64,000 nt of DNA from Nocardia acidivorans NBRC 108247 (GTDB lineage Bacteria > Actinomycetota > Actinomycetes > Mycobacteriales > Mycobacteriaceae): the NCBI RefSeq assembly GCF_001625085.1, contig NZ_BDAW01000024.1, forward strand, positions 1 through 64,000. The letters run 5' to 3'. How positions within the stretch are numbered: position 1 is the stretch's first letter; the number at the start of each line of letters is the position of its first letter. The translations under genes were made by a program, and so were the position numbers. Shown here piece after piece: positions 1 through 10,974 of the stretch. The notes under the pieces were generated by a model, which worked only from the letters and a program-made list of their open reading frames with translations, was not told the DNA's origin and ran no database searches.

Positions 1-699
1 GTATTCGGCGCGCTCCTCGCGGGGCGCGGGCGCGGTGGTGCGCGGCGCCGGAGCGGGTTCCGGGGCGGGCGGCTCATTGCGATCGGGCAGGATGGTGGCC
101 AGCCCGCGCAGGGCACGGCCGAAGTCGGGATCGATCAGATCCGAGGCCGGATCATCCAGCGGCACAACCGAACCGCCGTGCGCGTCGGGCTGGTAGCGCC
201 AATGCGCGGCAATGACCGAACGACCGGCCTGCCACTGCAATTGGGCGACCCAGTAACCCTTCTCGTCTTTCCAGGCATCCCATTCGGCGACGCCGATCTC
301 ATGACCGCGCTCGGCGAACGCCGCGGAGACGATCTCGATGAGGGTTTCGACGGCCGGACCGTCATTGCGCACCGGATGCGCCTGCTGTGCCAGCTCAGCG
401 GCCCGGCCACGTTCCAGGAGAACGGGATACGCGAAGCGCTCCACTCGACTGGCGGGCATGCCCGACTCTTCGGTCACCTGCTCGACCGAGGCACCGGCAC
501 GGATTCGAGCCTGGATATCGCGAGGGCGCATCGTGGCTTCCGTTTCGATCTCGATTTGTCCGAATCGGGCAAGATCTCCGCGGGCGGCGGCACGCAGTTT
601 GTCATCGGCGGGCAGCCGGTACTTCTGGCCGCTCTCGGTATCGATGCACACGATGTGCGTGGAATCGGGCGTCAATCCGATTACTCGAAGTTCACGCAC
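1..699 (-). CDS. sepH: SepH-like septation protein (DUF3071), partial at window start
   Basis: The gene runs off the left edge; 233 codons from the start are visible and no stop is reached. It starts at GTG 699 with a strong AGGAGGT ribosome site at 704-710, giving MRELRVIGL. Residues about 58-93 form the conserved DNA-binding helix-turn-helix region (RPRDIQARIRAG, then EQVTEESGMPASRVERF). The W/Y-rich block that follows (AEWDAWKDEKGYWVAQ) and a proline/alanine-rich linker fit the DUF3071/SepH family (Rv0883c in M. tuberculosis). SepH is known to bind FtsZ and promote Z-ring assembly in Actinobacteria. It lies downstream of serC on the same strand, as in mycobacteria. A perfect inverted repeat sits just upstream of the ribosome site. 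Confidence 0.92.
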   Translation of the reverse strand, partial: MRELRVIGLTPDSTHIVCIDTESGQKYRLPADDKLRAAARGDLARFGQIEIETEATMRPRDIQARIRAGASVEQVTEESGMPASRVERFAYPVLLERGRAAELAQQAHPVRNDGPAVETLIEIVSAAFAERGHEIGVAEWDAWKDEKGYWVAQLQWQAGRSVIAAHWRYQPDAHGGSVVPLDDPASDLIDPDFGRALRGLATILPDRNEPPAPEPAPAPRTTAPAPREERAEY

Positions 700-703
700 C
701 GTT

Positions 704-732
704 ACCTCCTTGTCACTGTGTCGAACACAGTG
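704..732 (-). promoter_or_regulatory. sepH ribosome site and adjacent perfect inverted repeat
   Basis: An 8-bp perfect inverted repeat with a 3-nt spacer (CACTGTGT-CGA-ACACAGTG, 714-732) ends three bases before the AGGAGGT ribosome site of sepH (704-710). It could be a repressor operator or an mRNA hairpin next to the ribosome site. The sequence does not decide between these. Confidence 0.5.
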
Positions 733-816
733 CTGCGTCTACACAGCTGTCAGGCTCGCTACACCGCCCACGTTCTGGAACAGTAGTGCACTTCTGTGGT
801 TCGTGGGGTAAGACAC

Positions 817-852
817 GCGGCGCGGAAATCTGTCGCCAGACTCCCGCGCCGC
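817..852 (-). terminator. Hairpin terminator downstream of serC
   Basis: Nine-base-pair perfect stem GCGGCGCGG / CCGCGCCGC (844-852 and 817-825) with an 18-nt loop, about 20 bp beyond the serC stop. There is no strong T tract. It probably ends serC transcription before sepH. Confidence 0.6.
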
Positions 853-874
853 ATACTGTGTCTAAGTTTCGGGT

Positions 875-2966
<2,092 letters not shown>

Positions 2967-3170
2967 CACCCGCTACCCGGCACGAGCAGCGTCCGCCATT
3001 CCGGCACGAGCGACACCCGTCGTCCCAGCACGAGCAGCACCCGCTCACCCGGCACCAGCAATACCCGTCGTCCCAGCACGAGCAGCACCCGCCCACCCGG
3101 CACCAGCAATACCCGTCGTCCCAGCACGAGCAATACCCGCCCACCCGGCACGAGCAATACCCGTCGTCCC
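2967..3170. repeat. 24-bp tandem array (about 8 units)
   Basis: Alternating half-units ACCCGTCGTCCCAGCACGAG and ACCCGCCCACCCGGCACCAG (each about 24 bp, together a 48-bp unit) fill the convergent gap between the hypothetical gene and the deacetylase gene. The last three 48-bp units are nearly identical. The unit resembles the GTCATCCCGGC arm of the adjacent hairpin element at 3164-3190, suggesting it arose from that arm. It probably does not encode protein. Confidence 0.85.
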
Positions 3171-3190
3171 GGCGTGGCCGGGATCCACCG
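3164..3190 (-). repeat. Dispersed hairpin element, solo copy A
   Basis: CGTCCCGGCGTGGCCGGGAT followed by CCACCGG is one arm of the dispersed element, with a GGC/GCC-closed hairpin. Its GTC(A/G)TCCC side faces the 24-bp array. It lies in a convergent gap. Confidence 0.7.
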
Positions 3191-3211
3191 GAGTCGAATC
3201 GATTTCGGTCG

Positions 3212-4081
3212 CTACGGGAGTCGGACGAATTGGAAACCGTTGGCCTTCAAGGCCGTCAGCGCGGCGTACATGCCGGGACCGGTGCCGGAGTTGGGGCGAT
3301 GCATATGCGCGAGGGAGATGCCGCCGGGTTGCGCCTTCATCATGTTCGCCTGCACCTGGGCCGCGGTGGAGGTCGCGCCGTAATCGGCGTTGAGGGAGTA
3401 GCCGACCGGGGTTTCGCCCAGGTCCTGGACAATGGCCACCGCGAATTCGTCGTAATGCGCTGTGCCGCTGCGGAAGAAGCGCGGTGCGCGCCCGACCAGC
3501 CCGGTGAGGCGTTCGTGATTGCCCCAGACCTCGTCCACGGCCTCCTGCGCCGAGGCGGTGCCCTTGATCTCGTAGGCGGCGCGGCCGTTCACCGAGAGCG
3601 GCCGATGCGCGGTGCCGTGATTGGCGAGTTCGAAGAGCGGGTTGGCGGCGAGCTGCGCCGCGCGCGCCGGGTTCGCGTCGATCCAGCGCTTGTTGACGAA
3701 CAGCGTGGCCGGAAGTTGCTGTGCGATGAGCAGACTCAGCAAATTCTCGTCGATGTCACTGTTACCGGGTCCGCCGCACGCGTCGAAGGTCAGCGCGAAA
3801 CGTTTGCCGGCGGCGTCGAAGTTGGTGAGAATTCCGGGGATATCGGTCCCCCACTGCTGCGGCTTGCGCCCGGCGTATTTGGCGGCCACCGCGTCCGGGC
3901 TCAAACCGCCGTGCGCGAGCGGCAGTTTCGCCGGGGCCAGCCCCTTGTCCGTGCGGCTCAGCGGCGGTTCGAGTATGCGATCGTTCCCGCTCGCCCGCCC
4001 GCAACCGGCGGATACGTAACCGGCGGCCATGGCCGCGCCGACGGTGAGCAAACGTCTCCGGGAAAGTCCTGCATCGAACAC
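3212..4081 (-). CDS. Polysaccharide deacetylase-family lipoprotein
   Basis: 289 residues. The N-terminus has a twin-arginine type signal ([16 protein letters not shown]) ending in a lipobox (SAGC, Cys about 26), so it is probably exported folded and lipid-anchored. The catalytic domain starts at [11 protein letters not shown], which matches the NodB deacetylase motif LTFDD with the second Asp replaced by Ala. [12 protein letters not shown] carries the expected metal His pair, and [10 protein letters not shown] is the RxPxG-like motif 3. The family removes N- or O-acetyl groups from envelope polysaccharides or peptidoglycan. The altered LTFDA motif makes substrate and activity uncertain. A small DUF1272 gene lies 50 bp upstream on the same strand. 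Confidence 0.85.
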   Translation of the reverse strand: MFDAGLSRRRLLTVGAAMAAGYVSAGCGRASGNDRILEPPLSRTDKGLAPAKLPLAHGGLSPDAVAAKYAGRKPQQWGTDIPGILTNFDAAGKRFALTFDACGGPGNSDIDENLLSLLIAQQLPATLFVNKRWIDANPARAAQLAANPLFELANHGTAHRPLSVNGRAAYEIKGTASAQEAVDEVWGNHERLTGLVGRAPRFFRSGTAHYDEFAVAIVQDLGETPVGYSLNADYGATSTAAQVQANMMKAQPGGISLAHMHRPNSGTGPGMYAALTALKANGFQFVRLP

Positions 4082-4131
4082 CCGAGCAGGTTATGCCACC
4101 GGCGCCCCGAAGCCCAGGATTGAAATCTGTA

Positions 4132-4311
4132 TTATTCGGACCTTCGCGGCCTCGCAACCAATTCACCACCACAATTCGGGCAAACGTAATTCATCGTTCG
4201 GCCGCAGGCTTCGCAGAACGTGCATTCGTACGAGCAGATGACCGCCGGACCCGACGCGGGCAATTCGACCGCCTCGCAACGTTCGCAGCGCGTCCGCATC
4301 TCCAATGCCAT
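4132..4311 (-). CDS. DUF1272 small zinc-ribbon protein
   Basis: 59 residues from ATG 4311 with a GGAGGT ribosome site just upstream. The sequence [14 protein letters not shown], then [13 protein letters not shown] and [15 protein letters not shown], matches the short DUF1272 family almost motif for motif. The Cys pairs (C9/C12, C26/C30/C33/C36, C44/C47) should coordinate zinc. The family's biochemical role is unknown. It is co-directional with the deacetylase gene 50 bp downstream and may be co-transcribed. The RDD gene on the other strand is divergent. Confidence 0.85.
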   Translation of the reverse strand: MALEMRTRCERCEAVELPASGPAVICSYECTFCEACGRTMNYVCPNCGGELVARPRRSE

Positions 4312-4488
4312 GTCGTACCTCCATGTTTCGGCTCTTCCCAGCCCCGACGCGCCATACCGGCCGCGGTGCTCCAGACTGTATCGGCCCAGTCACCTTGTCC
4401 GCCGGTAGCCGATCGGCGGCAATCGGGGGGTGCCCGGCGCCGCTTCTCCCTGCGGCGTCGGCCGTTTCGACTCGCAACAAGGAAGTAC

Positions 4489-5298
4489 ATGACCTACCCG
4501 AACAATCCGTATCCGCCGCAGCAGCCGGGCTACGGCTACCCGCCGCAGCAACCGCAGCAACCCCAGCAGCCCGGATACGGCTATCCGCCCCAGGACGCAC
4601 AGCCCGGTTACGGCTATCCCCAGCAGCCCGCACAGCCCGGTTACTCACAGCCTGGTTATCCACAGCAGCCGCCGTCGCAGCCCGGTTATGCACAGCAGCC
4701 GCCCGCCCAGCCCGGTTATCCACAACAGGGTGGGTACGACTACCCCCAACAGCCCTATGGCACACCGCAACCCAGCATCGGCGGCTACTCCCCCTACGGC
4801 ACACCGCAGTTGCCGTATGCGAGCTGGGGTGCGCGGGTGGGCGCGTACCTGCTCGACCTGTTGATGTTCTTCCTGCCCGGCGCGCTGCTGCAGCTCATCG
4901 CGACCACGGCCGGGACGGATTCACCGGACTGCTCGGCTCTGTACAACAGCGCCCACAGCTCGACGCCCAATTACAGCGCCGGATGCACCTCCGGCGGGAT
5001 GAACACCCTCGGCACGATCTGCGTCCTGCTGGCGCTGGTCCTCTACGTCGGCGCGGGTCTGTTCCTGGCCTACCGCGAAGGCACCACCGGGCAGACACCG
5101 GGCAAGAAGATCGTCGGGATTCGCCTCGTGCGTGAAGCCACCGGGCAGCCGGTCGGCTTCGGCCTCGCCATCGGCCGCAAACTGCTGCACGCGGTCGACA
5201 GCATCGCCTGCTACATCGGCTGGTTGATGCCGCTGTGGGACAGCAAGCGCCAGACCCTGGCCGACAAGATCGTCAGCACCATCGTGGTGAAGGTGTAG
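4489..5298 (+). CDS. RDD-family membrane protein with PQQPGY repeats
   Basis: 269 residues from ATG 4489, preceded by an AAGGAAG ribosome site. Residues 1-105 are a Pro/Gln/Gly/Tyr-rich cytoplasmic tail made of [13 protein letters not shown] repeats. The RDD domain follows: [20 protein letters not shown] (first span with the RxxAxxxD-type motif), a Cys-containing extracytoplasmic loop, a second span ([21 protein letters not shown]), then [17 protein letters not shown] and a third hydrophobic segment ending [15 protein letters not shown] proteins are small membrane proteins of mostly unknown role, some implicated in ion transport. Similar proline-rich RDD proteins are common in mycolata. Confidence 0.9.
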   Translation: MTYPNNPYPPQQPGYGYPPQQPQQPQQPGYGYPPQDAQPGYGYPQQPAQPGYSQPGYPQQPPSQPGYAQQPPAQPGYPQQGGYDYPQQPYGTPQPSIGGYSPYGTPQLPYASWGARVGAYLLDLLMFFLPGALLQLIATTAGTDSPDCSALYNSAHSSTPNYSAGCTSGGMNTLGTICVLLALVLYVGAGLFLAYREGTTGQTPGKKIVGIRLVREATGQPVGFGLAIGRKLLHAVDSIACYIGWLMPLWDSKRQTLADKIVSTIVVKV

Positions 5299-5310
5299 TC
5301 AGCTGACACC

Positions 5311-5342
5311 GTGGATCCCGGTCGAAAACATGCCGGGATGAC
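5311..5342 (+). repeat. Dispersed hairpin element, solo copy B
   Basis: GTGGATCCCGG...CATGCCGGGATGAC forms the 8-bp hairpin ATCCCGG(T/C)/GCCGGGAT. It is followed to about 5375 by degenerate CCGGGATGACG-like half-units, in a convergent gap. Confidence 0.75.
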
Positions 5343-5375
5343 GTGGCCGGGCCGACTCGGAATGACGGGGCCCGG

Positions 5376-5405
5376 CCAGGTTCGAAACAGCCAGGTTCGA
5401 AACAG
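5376..5405. repeat. 15-bp direct repeat, two copies
   Basis: CCAGGTTCGAAACAG occurs twice head to tail immediately before the bidirectional terminator at 5406-5438. Confidence 0.85.
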
Positions 5406-5438
5406 CGTGGCCCGCAGCGCAATTCGCTGCGGGCCACG
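5406..5438. terminator. Bidirectional hairpin between RDD gene and citA
   Basis: Perfect 14-bp stem CGTGGCCCGCAGCG / CGCTGCGGGCCACG with a CAATT loop between convergent genes. There is no T tract, as is common for actinobacterial terminators. Confidence 0.75.
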
Positions 5439-5476
5439 GACTGTCCAGGGCGCTGCCTATCCGGCGCGCACCGAAA

Positions 5477-6616
5477 TCACTTGCGGACGACGGTATCCCA
5501 GCCGGCCACGGTCTCGGGCTTGCGCGGGGCCGGGCCGGTGTAGATGGCTGCCGGGCGGACCAGCTTGCCGAGCTTCTTCTGCTCCAGGATGTGCGCACAC
5601 CAGCCGGCGGTGCGGCCGCAGGTGAACATGGCGGGCATCATATGCGCCGGCACCTCGGCGAAGTCCAGGATGACCGCGGCCCAGAACTCGACGTTGGTCT
5701 CGATGGCGCGGTCCGGGCGGCGCTCGCGCAGCTCGGCCAGGGCGGCCTGCTCGAGTGCGGCGGCGACCTCGTAGCGCGGGGCGTCCAGGCGCTTGGCGGT
5801 GGCGCGCAGCACGCGGGCGCGCGGGTCCTCGGCCCGGTAGACCCGGTGACCGAAGCCCATGAGCTTCTCCTTGCGGTCCAGGATGCCCTTGACCAGCGCC
5901 CGGGCGTCACCGGACTGCTCGACCGCTTCGATCATCGGCAGCACGCGGGCCGGGGCGCCGCCGTGCAGCGGGCCGGACATGGCGCCGATCGCACCGGAGA
6001 GCGAGGCGGCCACATCGGCGCCGGTGGAGGCGATGACGCGAGCGGTGAAGGTGGAGGCGTTCATACCGTGCTCGGCGGCCGAGACCCAGTAGGCGTCGAT
6101 GGCCTCGGTGTGCTTGGGGTCCGGGTCACCCTTCCAGCGGGTCATGAACCGCTCGGTAATGGTGGTGCACTCGTCGATCTTCTGCTGCGGCACCGCGGGC
6201 TGGTAGATACCGCGCGCCGACTGCGCGACATAGGACAGCGCCATCACCGAGGCGCGCGCGAGATTGTCGCGGGCGGTGTCGTCGTCGATATCCAGCAGCG
6301 GCTGGTAACCCCAGATCGGGGCGAGCATGGCCAGGCCGGCCTGGACGTCGACGCGGACGTCGCCGGTGTGGATCGGCAGCGGGAACGGCTCGGCGGGCGG
6401 CAGTCCGTGTCCGAACTCCCCGTCCACCAGGAGGGACCACACGTCACCGAAGGTGACCCGGTTCGCGACCAGGTCTTCGATGTCGACGCCGCGGTACCGG
6501 AGCGCGCCACCATCCTTATCCGGTTCGGCGATATCGGTGGTGAAAGCCACCACGCCTTCTAGACCGCTGACGAAATCAGCTGGGATGACAGGGCTGGCCG
6601 CAGCGCTGGCAGTCAT
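5477..6616 (-). CDS. citA: Citrate synthase 2
   Basis: 379 residues from ATG 6616 with an AGGAG ribosome site at 6624-6630. It condenses acetyl-CoA and oxaloacetate to citrate. Visible motifs are LRYRGVDIEDLV near residue 40, the His-containing EHGMNASTFTARVIASTG, GPLHGGAP, and GFGHRVYRAEDPRARVL with the catalytic His and substrate Arg; ETNVEFWAAVILD carries the region of the catalytic Asp/Glu. It is shorter and clearly diverged from the second citrate synthase at 9505, matching the citA/gltA2 pair of mycobacteria. It is divergent from pdxH (100-bp shared promoter region). Confidence 0.95.
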   Translation of the reverse strand: MTASAAASPVIPADFVSGLEGVVAFTTDIAEPDKDGGALRYRGVDIEDLVANRVTFGDVWSLLVDGEFGHGLPPAEPFPLPIHTGDVRVDVQAGLAMLAPIWGYQPLLDIDDDTARDNLARASVMALSYVAQSARGIYQPAVPQQKIDECTTITERFMTRWKGDPDPKHTEAIDAYWVSAAEHGMNASTFTARVIASTGADVAASLSGAIGAMSGPLHGGAPARVLPMIEAVEQSGDARALVKGILDRKEKLMGFGHRVYRAEDPRARVLRATAKRLDAPRYEVAAALEQAALAELRERRPDRAIETNVEFWAAVILDFAEVPAHMMPAMFTCGRTAGWCAHILEQKKLGKLVRPAAIYTGPAPRKPETVAGWDTVVRK

Positions 6617-6716
6617 GTTGTGACTCTCCTTGCAAATCGGGCTGCCCGATCCATGGGCAGCCACGCCGATCACTTAGACCTTAACGCGCGCATTACCGCG
6701 GAGTAACGTCTGGCCC

Positions 6717-7442
6717 ATGCGCGACCAGGAGAATTACGCCACTCCCATCCTCGATATCGCGGCCCTGCGCGTGGAGTACGGAGTAGACGCCGGGGACAAT
6801 CATCCGGGCCTGGAGACCGACCTCGACGAAAGCTGGCTGACGGACGGCTGGGAACCGTTGCTGCGCAACTGGATCGAGCACGCCACCGCCGCCGGACTGA
6901 CCGATTCCAATGCCATGGTGCTGGCCACCGTGGAGCTGACCGAATCGGGTCCGAAAGCCGCCTCGCGGACCGTGCTCTGTAAAGGTCTGTCGCCCGAGGG
7001 TGTGACTTTTTACACGAATTACGAATCGTTCAAGGGGCGGCAGCTCACCGCGACGCCGTACGCGTCGGCGACTTTCGTCTGGCCCGCGCTCGGCAGGCAG
7101 ATCACCGTGCGCGGTCCGGTGCGCCGGGTTCCGCCGGAGACCACGGCGGTCTACTGGCAGTCCCGGCCGCGCGGTTCGCAGCTCGGTGCGTGGTCCTCCC
7201 TGCAATCGCGGCCGATCGCCTCGCGTGCGGAGCTGGACCGTCAGCACGCCGAGGTGACCGCGCGTTTCGAGGGCGTCGATCCGATTCCGGTGCCGCCGCA
7301 GTGGGGCGGATTCCTGCTCGAACCGGAGTACGTGGAGTTCTGGCAGGGCCGCCGCAGCCGGATGCACAATCGCATTCGCGTCACCTTGGAGCCGGGCAAT
7401 ACCGACGTTTCCGCCATGAAGGTCGAGCGATTGCAGCCCTGA
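6717..7442 (+). CDS. pdxH: Pyridoxamine 5'-phosphate oxidase
   Basis: 241 residues. FMN flavoprotein oxidising pyridoxine- or pyridoxamine-phosphate to pyridoxal phosphate. Family landmarks in order: NAMVLATV near residue 62, [20 protein letters not shown] (FMN contact), [51 protein letters not shown], and the C-terminal [13 protein letters not shown]. The ATG at 6717 lies where mRNA would be leaderless or nearly so. The product supplies the PLP cofactor used by SerC and the dapC-type aminotransferase in this window, though only shared metabolism, not an operon, links them. Confidence 0.95.
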   Translation: MRDQENYATPILDIAALRVEYGVDAGDNHPGLETDLDESWLTDGWEPLLRNWIEHATAAGLTDSNAMVLATVELTESGPKAASRTVLCKGLSPEGVTFYTNYESFKGRQLTATPYASATFVWPALGRQITVRGPVRRVPPETTAVYWQSRPRGSQLGAWSSLQSRPIASRAELDRQHAEVTARFEGVDPIPVPPQWGGFLLEPEYVEFWQGRRSRMHNRIRVTLEPGNTDVSAMKVERLQP

Positions 7443-7550
7443 CCAGCATGATCGCAATGGTTCGGCGCGTGGGGTTTCTCACGTCCGAATCATGGGACGA
7501 CGGGGAAAAACGCTAGTCGCGGCACAATTCATCCCATTAATGTCACCGCG

Positions 7551-8831
7551 GTGAAGCTGCTCGCCGATATAACCCCCTTACGCAACGCCGATTACCGGAG
7601 GCTCTGGACCACCGGCATCGTCACGGTGATCGGCGCGCAGCTCTCGGTGGTGGCGGTGCCCAAGCAGCTCTACGACATCACGCACAGCTCCTCGTATGTC
7701 GGGCTGGCCGGACTCTTCGGCCTGATTCCGCTCATCGTCTTCGGGCTGTGGGGCGGCGCGCTCGCCGATGTGATGGACCGGCGCAAACTGCTGCTGATCA
7801 CCAGCGCGGGCACCGGACTCACCGCGCTCGCCTTCTGGGGTCAGGCCGCGGCGGGGCTGAACAACCCCTGGCTGATCCTGATCCTGTTCTCGGTGCAGCA
7901 GGCGTTCTTCGCGGTGAATCAGCCCGCGCGCAGCGCCATCTACCCGCGTTTGCTGCCGGAAGATCAACTCCCCGCGGCCAATTCGCTGTCCATGACGGTC
8001 ATGCAGTTCGGCGCCATCGCCGGGCCCGTGGTGGCGGGCATGCTGATTCCGGTCAGCGGCCTGTCCACGCTGTATCTGCTGGACTCCATCGCGCTGCTGG
8101 CCACGCTGTGGGCGACCTGGAAACTGCCGCCCATCCCGCCCACCGGTGAGGCCCGCCGCGCCGGATTGCGCGAGGTGCTGGACGGCTTCGTCTACCTGGC
8201 GACGCAGCGAATCCTGTTGGCCTCCTTCGCCGTCGACGTGGTGGCCATGGTCTTCGGCATGCCGCGCGCACTGTTCCCGCAGATCGCGCAGGACAGCTTC
8301 GGCGATACCGCCAGCAGCGGTCACGCCCTCGGCCTGCTGTTCGCGGCCATGTCGGTGGGCGCGGTGCTGGGCGGCGTCTTCTCCGGCTGGTTGTCGCGAA
8401 TTCGGCGGCAGGGCTTGGCCGTTGTGGTGCTGATCGTGCTGTGGGGTGTGGGCATGGTGGGCTTCGGCCTGGCGGTCGGCGCGGCCGGGCACAGCCTGAG
8501 CACGACGGTGGCGCTGTGGATCGCGTTCGGGTCGCTGGCCTTCGGTGGTGCGGTCGACATGTTCTCGGCGGCCCTGCGCACCACCATGTTGCAGTCGGTG
8601 GCCACCGATGAGATGCGCGGCAGATTGCAGGGCGTGTTCATCGTGGTGGTCGCGGGCGGACCCCGAATCGGTGATGTTGCACACGGTTTCGCGGCGGCGG
8701 CGGTGGGTACCGCCGCGGCGGCCGCGGGCGGCGGGGTGCTCGTGGTGATCGGCATGGTCGTCGCGGCGCTGATCTTCCCGGCCTTCGTTCGCTACCGGGT
8801 GGCACGCGCGCACGCCGAAATTCCCGCCTGA
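7551..8831 (+). CDS. MFS transporter, EntS/MFS_3-like
   Basis: 426 residues from GTG 7551; no ribosome site is clear. About 10-12 hydrophobic segments are visible, beginning PLRNADYRRLWTTGIVTVIG, a start typical of the MFS_3 (enterobactin exporter EntS-like) group. The loop ADVMDRRKLLLITS matches the signature motif A (GxxxDRxxRR). Many relatives are drug or siderophore exporters, but nothing here fixes the substrate. It follows pdxH after a 108-bp gap on the same strand. Confidence 0.88.
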   Translation: MKLLADITPLRNADYRRLWTTGIVTVIGAQLSVVAVPKQLYDITHSSSYVGLAGLFGLIPLIVFGLWGGALADVMDRRKLLLITSAGTGLTALAFWGQAAAGLNNPWLILILFSVQQAFFAVNQPARSAIYPRLLPEDQLPAANSLSMTVMQFGAIAGPVVAGMLIPVSGLSTLYLLDSIALLATLWATWKLPPIPPTGEARRAGLREVLDGFVYLATQRILLASFAVDVVAMVFGMPRALFPQIAQDSFGDTASSGHALGLLFAAMSVGAVLGGVFSGWLSRIRRQGLAVVVLIVLWGVGMVGFGLAVGAAGHSLSTTVALWIAFGSLAFGGAVDMFSAALRTTMLQSVATDEMRGRLQGVFIVVVAGGPRIGDVAHGFAAAAVGTAAAAAGGGVLVVIGMVVAALIFPAFVRYRVARAHAEIPA

Positions 8832-8927
8832 ACGTCTCATAAGAATCTTCCAAGGAGTTCGCAAAGACCGGCCCCTAACTTCATGTGCGTCACCAGCTCA
8901 GGCACTACCGATGCACGGGGAAACATC

Positions 8928-9302
8928 ATGCGGAGTCTCTTCACGACCAAGGCCGTCACAGCCACCCTCACCATGACCGCCCTCGGCTTCGCCGGGCTCG
9001 TCGTTCCGGCCCAGGCGAACGCCTCCGGAACCAGTTGGGGCGCGATCGCCGTCTCCGACGAGGGCAATTGGCATGCCTCCTGGAACTATTCGACCAAGGA
9101 GGACGCCAAGTCCGAGGCGCTGAACCGCTGCAACGGCCACAACTGCGAGGTGCTGGTGGCCTTCACCGACTGCGGTTCGATCAGCTACTCCCGGAGCCAG
9201 CACCAGTACGTGGGCCGCTACGGCGCGACACGCGAGGAGGCCGAGGACCGCGCCCGCGTGGCTTTCGATTCGGAAATCATCAAGACCGTTTGCAACGACT
9301 AG
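8928..9302 (+). CDS. Secreted DUF4189 protein
   Basis: 124 residues from ATG 8928. The signal peptide (MRSLFTTKAVTATLTMTALG) has a likely cleavage after AQANA at about residue 32. The mature part has the DUF4189 pattern: WGAIAVSDEGNWHASWNYS, then a Cys-rich block with CNGHNCEVLVAFTDCGS and a final Cys (TVCND). Four cysteines could form two disulfides outside the cell. An upstream in-frame ATG at 8883 would add 15 residues before the signal, which is unlikely. The function of the family is not established. A hairpin terminator follows. Confidence 0.88.
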   Translation: MRSLFTTKAVTATLTMTALGFAGLVVPAQANASGTSWGAIAVSDEGNWHASWNYSTKEDAKSEALNRCNGHNCEVLVAFTDCGSISYSRSQHQYVGRYGATREEAEDRARVAFDSEIIKTVCND

Positions 9303-9321
9303 CCACCGCCTGCGGAGTGAC

Positions 9322-9357
9322 CGGCGCGGTTCATGCTCATAGCGCATAACCGCGCCG
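9322..9357 (+). terminator. Hairpin after the DUF4189 gene
   Basis: Ten-base-pair stem CGGCGCGGTT / AACCGCGCCG with a 16-nt loop, 20 bp after the stop codon. Confidence 0.6.
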
Positions 9358-9504
9358 ATCCTCACATCGCGACCATGTGACTGTGAGGTAGCAAAGGGAC
9401 ACCCTCGTTAGTCGGGCTTACCGGACAGCGACTAGCGTTGAAGCAAGCGCGTCGTGCGCCACCGCGCCGAAGCCTATGGTTTCAAGCCTGAGAGGGATCC
9501 TTCC

Positions 9505-10818
9505 GTGCCCGCTGAGAACATCATCAACGTCGACGACGACGCCAAGCCGGTGCTTAGCTACCCCGGCGGTGAGTACCCGATGACGGTCGCCAAGGCCGTC
9601 GAGGGCAACGACGGGATCGACCTGGGCAAGCTGCTCGCCAGCACCGGGTACGTGACCTACGACCCCGGTTTCATGAACACCGCGTCGACCAAGTCGGCGA
9701 TCACCTACATCGACGGTGAAGCGGGCATCCTGCGTTACCGCGGCTACCCGATCGAGCAGCTGGCCGGAAAGTCGACCTTCATCGAGGTCAGCTACCTGCT
9801 CATCTACGGTGAGCTGCCGACCCAGGCCCAGCTCGACGACTTCACCGACCGGATTCGGCGGCACACCCTGCTGCACGAGGATCTCAAGCGCTTCTTCGAC
9901 GGCTTCCCGCGCAACGCGCATCCGATGCCGGTGCTGTCCTCCGCGGTGAACGCGCTGTCGGCCTACTACCAGGACTCGCTGGATCCGCGCGATCCCGAGC
10001 AGGTCGAGTTGTCCACCATTCGACTCCTGGCCAAACTGCCGACCATCGCGGCGTACGCCTACAAGAAGTCGGTCGGTCAGCCGTTCCTGTACCCGGACAA
10101 TTCGCTGTCGCTGGTCGAGAACTTCCTGCGGATGACCTTCGGCTTCCCGGCCGAGCCGTACGAGGTCGACCCCGAAGTCGCCGCGGCGCTGGACATGCTG
10201 CTCATCCTGCACGCCGATCACGAGCAGAACTGCTCGACTTCGACTGTGCGCCTTGTCGGTTCGTCCGACGCCAATCTCTTCACCTCCGTCTCCGGCGGTA
10301 TCAACGCGCTCTGGGGTCCGCTGCACGGCGGCGCCAACCAGGCCGTGCTGGAGATGCTGGACGAGATCAAGGCGAACGGCGGCGACGTCAAGGAGTTCGT
10401 GCGCAAGGTCAAGAACAAGGAAGACGGCGTGAAGCTCATGGGCTTCGGGCACCGCGTCTACCGCAACTACGACCCGCGCGCCGCCCTGGTCAAGAATGTC
10501 GCCGACACCATCCTGCAGAAGATCGGCGGCGATGATCAGCTGCTCGATATCGCCAAGGCGCTGGAAGAGGCCGCGCTGACCGATGAGTACTTCATCGAGC
10601 GCCGCCTGTACCCGAACGTGGACTTCTACACCGGCGTCATCTACCGCGCCATGGGCTTCCCGACCCGCATGTTCACCGTGCTGTTCGCCATGGGCCGGCT
10701 GCCGGGCTGGATCGCGCACTGGCGCGAAATGCACAGCGAGCCTTTGAAGATCGGCCGCCCGCGGCAAATCTACACCGGTCACGCCGAGCGTGACTACCGC
10801 GGTATCACCGAGCGCTGA
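9505..10818 (+). CDS. gltA2: Citrate synthase 1 (hexameric type)
   Basis: 437 residues from GTG 9505, preceded by GAGAGGG. Main tricarboxylic-acid-cycle citrate synthase. Motifs: ITYIDGEAGILRYRGYPIEQ, DLKRFFDGFPRNAHPMPVLSS, HADHEQNCSTSTVRLVGSS, GPLHGGANQAVLEML, GFGHRVYRNYDPRAALV and PNVDFYTGVIYRAMGFP. The sequence closely parallels M. tuberculosis GltA2 (Rv0896). The open frame extends 17 codons upstream, but GTG 9505 has the ribosome site and matches the family N-terminus. A hairpin terminator with T-rich tail follows, then the G-rich repeat region. Confidence 0.97.
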   Translation: MPAENIINVDDDAKPVLSYPGGEYPMTVAKAVEGNDGIDLGKLLASTGYVTYDPGFMNTASTKSAITYIDGEAGILRYRGYPIEQLAGKSTFIEVSYLLIYGELPTQAQLDDFTDRIRRHTLLHEDLKRFFDGFPRNAHPMPVLSSAVNALSAYYQDSLDPRDPEQVELSTIRLLAKLPTIAAYAYKKSVGQPFLYPDNSLSLVENFLRMTFGFPAEPYEVDPEVAAALDMLLILHADHEQNCSTSTVRLVGSSDANLFTSVSGGINALWGPLHGGANQAVLEMLDEIKANGGDVKEFVRKVKNKEDGVKLMGFGHRVYRNYDPRAALVKNVADTILQKIGGDDQLLDIAKALEEAALTDEYFIERRLYPNVDFYTGVIYRAMGFPTRMFTVLFAMGRLPGWIAHWREMHSEPLKIGRPRQIYTGHAERDYRGITER

Positions 10819-10844
10819 ACCCGGCCGCGTAGTACCTGACATCG

Positions 10845-10876
10845 AACCCGCCTCCGGCACAACGGAGGTGGGTTTC
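10845..10876 (+). terminator. Intrinsic terminator of gltA2
   Basis: AACCCGCCTCCG / CGGAGGTGGGTT stem (12 bp with one G-T pair), loop GCACAA, then TTTCGTCGTT. Confidence 0.8.
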
Positions 10877-10974
10877 GTCGTTCCGGAAGCTGTTCCGGCA
10901 ACAAGGTTTCGGTATTGCAAGGACTTGTTAAGAAGACCATCAGTCCCGACCGGCACAGTAGTTCTCACGAGATC

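Noticed and set aside
2967..3170. 24-bp array considered as a coding repeat or CRISPR
   Set aside because: No spacers; frames across it are continuous only because the unit is divisible by 3, and they overlap the real gene in another frame.
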